Made by a program: the position numbers and the translations under genes. This document shows, in pieces, positions 5,683 through 10,615 of a DNA stretch of 10,615 bases. Source of the stretch: an uncultured Eubacteriales bacterium (GTDB taxonomy: Bacteria > Bacillota > Clostridia > Oscillospirales > CAG-272); NCBI GenBank assembly GCA_900547565.1, contig URHI01000072.1:1-10615 (forward strand), in the 5' to 3' direction. The notes under the pieces are model-generated. The model worked only from the letters and a program-made list of their open reading frames with translations, searched no databases and had not been told where the DNA came from. The first letter of the stretch is position 1. Each line of letters starts with the position of its first letter.

Positions 5683-5730
5683 ATGTGTAATGAAGGATAC
5701 GGTACTCATACATTTACAGGGTATCTGTAA
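5683..5730 (+). CDS. Possible 15-codon overlapping leader ORF at the potA start
   Basis: ATG at 5683 opens a 15-residue frame (MCNEGYGTHTFTGYL) that ends with TAA at 5730, 41 nt inside potA and out of frame with it. The AGAGGAG Shine-Dalgarno (5671-5677) is 5 nt from this ATG but 12 nt from the potA ATG at 5690, so the ribosome site is placed at least as well for the short ORF. It could be a regulatory leader peptide or an accidental ATG. I see no similarity to known leader peptides. Confidence 0.25.
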   Translation: MCNEGYGTHTFTGYL

Positions 5731-6829
5731 GTCGTTTGATGGAGAAACTGTTCTTGACAACATTGATCTCGATATTCACGACAAAGAATTTATTACTCTG
5801 TTGGGGCCTTCCGGCTGCGGTAAGACGACCACACTGCGTATACTCGGCGGTTTTGAAACGCCCGATGCCGGTGACGTTTATTTTGACGGCAAGCGAATAA
5901 ATAATATTCCGCCCTGCAACCGACATGTAAACACAGTATTTCAGCGGTACGCCCTGTTCCCCCATCTCAACGTGTTTGAGAATATCGCCTTCGGACTGCG
6001 CGTCAAAAAAATGAACGAGCAGACAGTCCGGAAAAAGGTCAAGGAAATGCTTAGTCTTGTGAACCTCAAGGGGTTTGAAAAGCGCAAGGTTGACACGCTG
6101 TCAGGCGGACAGCAGCAACGTGTGGCGATTGCACGGGCACTTGTGAACAACCCCAAGGTATTGCTTCTGGATGAGCCGCTGGCGGCTCTCGATCTTAAGC
6201 TGCGCAAGGATATGCAGAATGAGCTCAAGAATATTCAGCAACAAACCGGTATAACCTTCGTTTACGTTACGCATGACCAGGAGGAAGCTCTCTCAATGTC
6301 CGATACCGTGGTAGTCATGGCTGAAGGACGAATACAGCAGATTGGAACTCCGGTCGATATATACAATGAACCCGTCAATGCTTTTGTTGCCGACTTTATC
6401 GGAGAGAGCAACATACTTGACGGCACCATGCCCGAGGACTACCGGGCAAAATTCGCAGGGCACGTCTTTCCCTGCGTTGACAGCGGATTTGAGAAAGACC
6501 AGCCTGTGGATGTAGTGGTCCGCCCTGAGGACGTGGATGTGGTACCTGCCGACAAGGGTATGCTGACCGGGTGCGTCACATCAGTGACGTTCAAGGGCGT
6601 GCATTATGAGATAATCGTTGACGTGGGCGGCTTCAAATGGATGATACAATCCACCGACTACGTTGCCCCCGGTGACACGATCGGCCTTTACATAGAGCCG
6701 GATGCCATTCATGTCATGAGGAAATCCAAGTTTTCCGACATGTTCGGCGATTACTCCACCTTCAGCGATGAAATGGATCATCTGTCCGATCCCGAGCCTC
6801 AGCAGGCCGAAGAGGTCACGGAGGAGTAA
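5690..6829 (+). CDS. potA: Spermidine/putrescine ABC transporter ATP-binding protein
   Basis: From ATG 5690 the protein is 379 residues. It has Walker A GPSGCGKT (39-46), a Q-loop at Q85 (FQRYALFPH), ABC signature LSGGQ (137-141), Walker B VLLLDE (157-162) and H-loop H195 (THD). A C-terminal TOBE-type domain (about 273-345, with the VVVRPEDVDV segment) is the family hallmark of PotA and related importer ATPases. It hydrolyses ATP to drive polyamine uptake with PotB, PotC and PotD. The frame extends upstream to 5639, but the start at 5690 gives the usual PotA N-terminus (MKDTVLIHLQGICKSFDG) and has GAGGAG 12 nt before it, a long but usable spacing. A short out-of-frame ORF overlaps this start. 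A 3-nt gap leads to potB. Confidence 0.92.
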   Translation: MKDTVLIHLQGICKSFDGETVLDNIDLDIHDKEFITLLGPSGCGKTTTLRILGGFETPDAGDVYFDGKRINNIPPCNRHVNTVFQRYALFPHLNVFENIAFGLRVKKMNEQTVRKKVKEMLSLVNLKGFEKRKVDTLSGGQQQRVAIARALVNNPKVLLLDEPLAALDLKLRKDMQNELKNIQQQTGITFVYVTHDQEEALSMSDTVVVMAEGRIQQIGTPVDIYNEPVNAFVADFIGESNILDGTMPEDYRAKFAGHVFPCVDSGFEKDQPVDVVVRPEDVDVVPADKGMLTGCVTSVTFKGVHYEIIVDVGGFKWMIQSTDYVAPGDTIGLYIEPDAIHVMRKSKFSDMFGDYSTFSDEMDHLSDPEPQQAEEVTEE

Positions 6830-6832
6830 GCC

Positions 6833-7666
6833 ATGCAAAGCAAAACGAGATACCGCTCATGGCTGGAAAGGGCTGCCGCCGCACCGCACATCGTATGGTC
6901 GGTAATGTTCATTGTGGCACCTCTCATGATCGTCGCATATTTTGCATTCACCGATTATGACGGCCACTTCACATTTGAAAATATAGCTTCACTTTCAAAT
7001 TACACACATATTTTTCTGCTTTCTGTCAGCTTTGCGTTTGTGGCTACCGTAATATGCCTGTTGATAGGATATCCGCTGGCTTATTTTATGGCGCACACCT
7101 CCCCACGCACACAACGCCTACTTGTCGTCGTTCTCATGTTGCCCATGTGGATCAGCCTGCTCATACGCACATATTCCCTCATGGCACTGCTTGATAACGG
7201 CGGACTTATCAATACCCTGCTTTCCTATCTTGGGCTGCCGAAGATCAAATTCATAGGTACCGGCGGCGCTGTCATACTCGGTATGATATACGATTTTCTG
7301 CCGTATATGGTGTTGCCTATCTACACCGTCATTTCCAAGCTGGACAAGCGCTACATTGAAGCGGCGCATGATCTCGGCTGTAGCAGACTTCAGGTGCTTA
7401 CCAAAGTCATTCTGCCGCTGTCGGTTCCCGGCATTATTTCAGGTGTAACAATGGTATTTGTTCCTTCCATAAGCACCTTTTATATCTCTCAAAAGCTGGG
7501 CGGCGGTTCGTTTGATTTGATAGGAGATACGATAGAACGCCAGTTCCAGAATCAGCTGACCTATAATACCGGTGCGGCAATCTCGCTGGTAATGATGATA
7601 CTGATTATCATATCGGTTGCGGTCATGAACAGATTCTCGGACAGCGAAGGAGGTATTGTGGTATGA
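6833..7666 (+). CDS. potB: Spermidine/putrescine ABC transporter permease PotB
   Basis: A 277-residue inner-membrane permease with about six transmembrane segments, the first near residues 18-40. The cytoplasmic EAA loop, which docks on the PotA ATPase, lies at about 175-200 (YIEAAHDLGCSRLQVLTKVILP). Length and layout fit PotB. The ATG follows the potA stop by 3 nt, and the GGAGGAG Shine-Dalgarno is embedded in the last potA codons, so translation is likely coupled. The gene ends in an ATGA overlap with potC. Substrate assignment rests on the whole cassette, because related permeases serve other cationic substrates. Confidence 0.9.
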   Translation: MQSKTRYRSWLERAAAAPHIVWSVMFIVAPLMIVAYFAFTDYDGHFTFENIASLSNYTHIFLLSVSFAFVATVICLLIGYPLAYFMAHTSPRTQRLLVVVLMLPMWISLLIRTYSLMALLDNGGLINTLLSYLGLPKIKFIGTGGAVILGMIYDFLPYMVLPIYTVISKLDKRYIEAAHDLGCSRLQVLTKVILPLSVPGIISGVTMVFVPSISTFYISQKLGGGSFDLIGDTIERQFQNQLTYNTGAAISLVMMILIIISVAVMNRFSDSEGGIVV

Positions 7667-8487
7667 AAACATTATCACGTATCTACATGTGGCTGGTGTT
7701 TGCACTGCTGTACGCTCCGATAATAGTTTTAGTAGTATTTTCTTTTAACCGCTCCGGTGACGTCAATTCATACACTCAGTTCTCTTTTTACTGGTACGGT
7801 GAGTTGTTCCGCGATGCAAAAGCCTTCAGTTCACTCAAAAATTCATTGTTCCTTGCAGTTACCTCATCGTTGCTTGCGACAGCTATCGGCACACTGGCTG
7901 CCTTCGGCATAGACCGTATGCGCAACAAGTTCCTGCGAAATGCTGTTATGTCGGTAACAAACATTCCCATGATGAATCCCGATATCGTCACGGGCGTGTC
8001 AATGATGTTGCTGTTTGTGGCTCTCGGCACTATGCTCAGTATCAACAATGTGCTCGGCCGCACGACAATGATAATTGCCCACACAACATTTAACCTGCCG
8101 TATGTCATTTTGTCTGTCCTGCCGCGTTTCAAGCAGTTGGACCGCAGCTTATCTGAGGCCGCGCTGGATCTGGGCTGTACCCCGCTTCAGACATTTTTCA
8201 AGATAGAGCTGCCGGCAGTTGTCCCCGGTATTATTTCAGGACTCATGATGGGCTTTACGCTGTCACTTGATGACTTTGTTATCAGCCATTTTGTCAGCTC
8301 GCCCGATTTTCAGACCCTGCCGCTGTATATATACAACCAAACGGCTCATCAGGTCAAATACAGCATGTATGCACTGTGTACACTTATGATAGTGGCCATT
8401 CTTGTCCTTCTGATGCTGGTGAACTTTGCCGGCTCACTTGGTGACATCAGATCAAAAAAAACGTATAAAGAGGAAAAAATAAATTGA
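7663..8487 (+). CDS. potC: Spermidine/putrescine ABC transporter permease PotC
   Basis: A 274-residue, six-helix permease that forms the second half of the membrane channel. The first helix is at about 8-28. The conserved IPMMNPDIVTG segment (101-111) and the EAA loop SEAALDLGCTPLQTFFKIELP (about 164-184) are diagnostic of the PotC-type partner. The start ATG overlaps the potB stop (ATGA), and a full AAGGAGGT Shine-Dalgarno lies at 7647-7654, 8 nt upstream, which confirms the start. The C-terminus is Lys-rich and ends in a TTGA overlap with the binding-protein gene. Confidence 0.9.
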   Translation: MKTLSRIYMWLVFALLYAPIIVLVVFSFNRSGDVNSYTQFSFYWYGELFRDAKAFSSLKNSLFLAVTSSLLATAIGTLAAFGIDRMRNKFLRNAVMSVTNIPMMNPDIVTGVSMMLLFVALGTMLSINNVLGRTTMIIAHTTFNLPYVILSVLPRFKQLDRSLSEAALDLGCTPLQTFFKIELPAVVPGIISGLMMGFTLSLDDFVISHFVSSPDFQTLPLYIYNQTAHQVKYSMYALCTLMIVAILVLLMLVNFAGSLGDIRSKKTYKEEKIN

Positions 8488-9716
8488 AAAAAATTGCTTT
8501 TATTGTAATACTGACCGTCATTCTGGCGGCAGTCGCGCTGGGGCTGTGCTCCTGCAACAACGATAATGTTACCACACTTTATGTTTACAACTGGGGCGAA
8601 TATATTTCAGACGGCTCCGAGGGCACGCTGGACGTCAATGCCGCCTTTGAAGAATATTATTACCAGACCTACGGCGAGCGCATAAAGGTCAACTATTCCA
8701 CATACTCCAGCAATGAGAGTATGTATGATAAGATCAGTAGCGGAACAGCCAACTACGACGTTATAATTCCGTCCGACTATATGATCGAGCGCTTGATCAG
8801 CGAGGGGCTTCTTGCAAAGCTGAACTACGATAATATTCCCAATTACAAGTATATTTCCGATGATTTCAAGGGTGAAAACGTATATTACGATCCTCAGAAT
8901 GAGTATTCAATTCCCTATGCCTACGGCATTGTAGGCATAATCTACAACACCAAGCTGGTTGACGCCGATGACCCCATGATCGGAAGCTGGGGACTTATGT
9001 GGAACGAAAAATATACCGGTAGCATTCTTCAGTTCAATAACTCGCGCGACGCCTTCGGTACGGCGCTTTACTACCTTGGCTATGACGTCAATGATGCCAC
9101 AGAGGCCCAATGGCAGGAGGCACTGGAGCTCCTCAAAAAGCAGAAATCGGTTGTTCAGGGATACGTCATGGACGAAGTGTTCAACAAAATGATAAGCGGC
9201 TCAGCGGCTATTGCCTCCTACTATGCCGGTGATTTCTTTACCATGTACGAAGGAAATTCCGATCTTGCATTCTACTATCCCAAGGAAGGTACAAACATTT
9301 ACATTGACGCCATGTGTATTCCCGCCACATCAAATAACCAGCTGATAGCAGAGCGGTATATAGACTTCATGCTGTCTGAACAGCCGGCGATCGCCAACGC
9401 AGAGTATACCTGCTACGCTTCCCCGAATTTGCTGGTAACAAACAATCAGGAATACATTGACTACATGGCCGAGCTTCACCCCGATGCTATGAAAATCCTG
9501 TATTCCGAGGATAACGATTTCGAAACCACTTTCTATAAAAACCTCTCGCGTGAAAAGCTTACAATGCTCAACTCGCTTTGGGAGGAGCTAAAAATTGAAA
9601 GTCCCATCGGTAATTCTATCTACATCGGTTGTGGCATACTTGTCGCAGCTTTAGCAGTTGTAGCGGTAGTATTCGTTGTACGCAAGAAAAAGCGTGAACG
9701 CTACGACGAGGATTGA
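8484..9716 (+). CDS. potD: Polyamine-binding lipoprotein PotD with extra C-terminal membrane helix
   Basis: A 410-residue extracellular solute-binding protein. A signal peptide (1-23) ends in the lipobox LCSC, with C24 as the lipidated residue. The mature part has PotD features: LYVYNWGEY (32-40), PSDYMI (96-101) and YPKEGTNIYIDAMCIP (265-280). These segments line the polyamine pocket in E. coli PotD. By my recollected alignment the second pocket aspartate is kept (D275), while two pocket tryptophans appear to be Tyr. After the binding domain a hydrophobic helix (about 381-399) is followed by RKKKRER, i.e. a C-terminal membrane anchor with a cytosolic basic tail. Canonical PotD proteins lack this. 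The start is TTG at 8484, overlapping the potC stop, with AGAGGAA about 9 nt upstream. It delivers spermidine or putrescine to PotBC; the exact ligand is uncertain. Confidence 0.88.
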   Translation: MKKIAFIVILTVILAAVALGLCSCNNDNVTTLYVYNWGEYISDGSEGTLDVNAAFEEYYYQTYGERIKVNYSTYSSNESMYDKISSGTANYDVIIPSDYMIERLISEGLLAKLNYDNIPNYKYISDDFKGENVYYDPQNEYSIPYAYGIVGIIYNTKLVDADDPMIGSWGLMWNEKYTGSILQFNNSRDAFGTALYYLGYDVNDATEAQWQEALELLKKQKSVVQGYVMDEVFNKMISGSAAIASYYAGDFFTMYEGNSDLAFYYPKEGTNIYIDAMCIPATSNNQLIAERYIDFMLSEQPAIANAEYTCYASPNLLVTNNQEYIDYMAELHPDAMKILYSEDNDFETTFYKNLSREKLTMLNSLWEELKIESPIGNSIYIGCGILVAALAVVAVVFVVRKKKRERYDED

Positions 9717-9728
9717 CAGAATCTCCAT

Positions 9729-9760
9729 AGGCCCCGGAATACTCCGAGGCCTTTCTGTTG
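9729..9760 (+). terminator. Intrinsic-type terminator after potD
   Basis: AGGCC (9729-9733) and CGGA (9735-9738) pair with TCCG (9743-9746) and GGCCT (9748-9752), with one internal C/A mismatch and a 4-nt loop. The stem is followed by TTCTGTTG, a short, imperfect U-rich tract. It begins 12 nt after the potD stop, so it plausibly ends the potABCD transcript. Confidence 0.75.
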
Positions 9761-9822
9761 CCGGTATTGATTTTTTCGGGCGTTGTATAAATATATCAAA
9801 CATTATTTAAACGGTTACTTAA

Positions 9823-10615
9823 ATGAAAAACAACACAAAAGGAATTGCCTTTGCAATACTTGCCGCCGCACTATATGCCGTAAACGCACCTTTTTCCAAG
9901 CTGTTGATGAATTTTATGCCGCCGACGCTTATGGCGGGATTTCTCTATTTAGGCGCAGGAGCGGGTATGGCTTTGATAGCTTTGGCGCGGCGGGTTGGTA
10001 GGAGGCAGGTAAATGAAGCGAGGCTGACGCGTGCAGAGCTTCCTTACACCGTTGCCATGATACTGCTTGACATTGCCGCACCTATATGTCTGCTTTTCGG
10101 GCTTAAATACACAACCGCCGCAAATGTGTCTCTGCTGAATAATTTTGAGATAGTAGCAACATCTATAATAGCTTTGGCGGTGTTTCACGAGCGGATAAGC
10201 CGCAGGCTATGGCTAGGTATTGCCTTCGTAACGCTGTCGTGCACAATATTATCTTTTGAGGACATTACCAGTCTGAGGTTTTCATACGGTTCCCTTCTTG
10301 TTCTGGCGGCGGCTGTCTGCTGGGGCTTTGAAAACAACTGCACACGCAAGATCTCTTCAAAGGATCCGCTTGAGATCGTGCTGCTCAAGGGCATTTTCTC
10401 GGGCCTGGGGTCAGTAATAATAGGATTGTGCGTAGGTGAACGTTTAACAACAGCATGGAGCGTATTGGCAGTCATGGCGGTGGGAATGGTAGCCTATGGA
10501 TTAAGCATATATTTTTATGTTTATTCACAGCGTCTGCTCGGTGCCGCGCGAACCAGCACGTATTATGCGGTGGCACCGTTTATTTCCGTTATCATGTCGC
10601 TGATAATTTTCCGGG
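9823..10615 (+). CDS. DMT-superfamily (EamA) transporter, 3' end cut by window
   Basis: An open frame from ATG 9823 runs 264 codons to the window edge without a stop. The product is very hydrophobic, with about nine to ten predicted helices arranged as two EamA repeats: residues 7-140, ending near FHERISRRLWLGIAFVTLS, and from about 155, starting YGSLLVLAAAVCWG. The first-repeat 'FHERIS' after a helix and the second-repeat W-G pattern are typical of drug/metabolite transporters of about 300 residues, so some 30-40 residues are probably missing. Substrate cannot be assigned. The AT-rich stretch upstream has no clear Shine-Dalgarno and no convincing promoter (TTGATT at 9767 and TATAAA at 9786 are only 13 nt apart). 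It is separated from potD by a terminator, so it is likely an independent unit. Confidence 0.85.
   Translation, partial: MKNNTKGIAFAILAAALYAVNAPFSKLLMNFMPPTLMAGFLYLGAGAGMALIALARRVGRRQVNEARLTRAELPYTVAMILLDIAAPICLLFGLKYTTAANVSLLNNFEIVATSIIALAVFHERISRRLWLGIAFVTLSCTILSFEDITSLRFSYGSLLVLAAAVCWGFENNCTRKISSKDPLEIVLLKGIFSGLGSVIIGLCVGERLTTAWSVLAVMAVGMVAYGLSIYFYVYSQRLLGAARTSTYYAVAPFISVIMSLIIFR

Noticed and set aside
9783..10001. 72-codon plus-strand frame after the potD terminator
   Set aside because: It overlaps the DMT transporter gene in another frame, is rich in Cys and basic residues with no family features, and has no ribosome-binding site.

Overview
The window looks like chromosomal DNA of a low-to-mid GC Gram-positive anaerobe, most likely a clostridial (Oscillospiraceae/Lachnospiraceae-like) Firmicute. 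The reasons are strong AAGGAG-type Shine-Dalgarno sites, TTG and GTG starts, a DUF1836 regulator, a YuaF/FloT-type flotillin operon and an adjacent M23/M50 pair resembling the sporulation proteins SpoIVFA/SpoIVFB. No phage, transposase, CRISPR, tRNA or rRNA signal was seen. The placement is inferred from gene content, not from a marker gene.

Minus strand, 70-4137. A HAD-family hydrolase (3508-4137) has its own sigma-A promoter. Below it a near-perfect consensus promoter (TTGACA-17-TATAAT, 3456-3484) drives an apparent four-gene operon: a DUF1836 HTH protein (2810-3382), an NfeD-like membrane protein with an Asp-rich loop (2141-2764), an unrecognised multi-TM protein (1524-2132) and a flotillin (70-1500). 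The leader of this operon (3401-3449) holds a perfect 10-bp inverted repeat at the predicted +1. Its loop can also pair with bases just before the Shine-Dalgarno, giving a plausible H-type pseudoknot, an operator, or both. Two perfect hairpins without U-tracts lie after the flotillin gene (8-65).

Plus strand, 4278-5527. A membrane-anchored M23 (LytM) protein overlaps an M50 site-2 protease through a TTGA start/stop junction. The pair matches the spoIVFA-spoIVFB arrangement that controls pro-sigma-K processing in endospore formers.

Plus strand, 5561-9754. An extended -10 promoter and a leader of about 95 nt precede a compact potABCD operon for spermidine/putrescine import: ATPase, two permeases and a binding lipoprotein. 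The genes are almost fused (3-nt gap, ATGA overlap, TTGA overlap), and a hairpin terminator ends the unit. The binding protein has both a lipobox and a C-terminal transmembrane helix, which is unusual. A 15-codon ORF overlaps the potA start.

Plus strand, 9823 to the end. A DMT/EamA-family transporter gene is cut by the window edge.

The best leads are the leader element ahead of the DUF1836/flotillin operon, the doubly anchored PotD, and the catalytically complete LytM partner of the SpoIVFB-like protease. Everything else is ordinary housekeeping and transport content.
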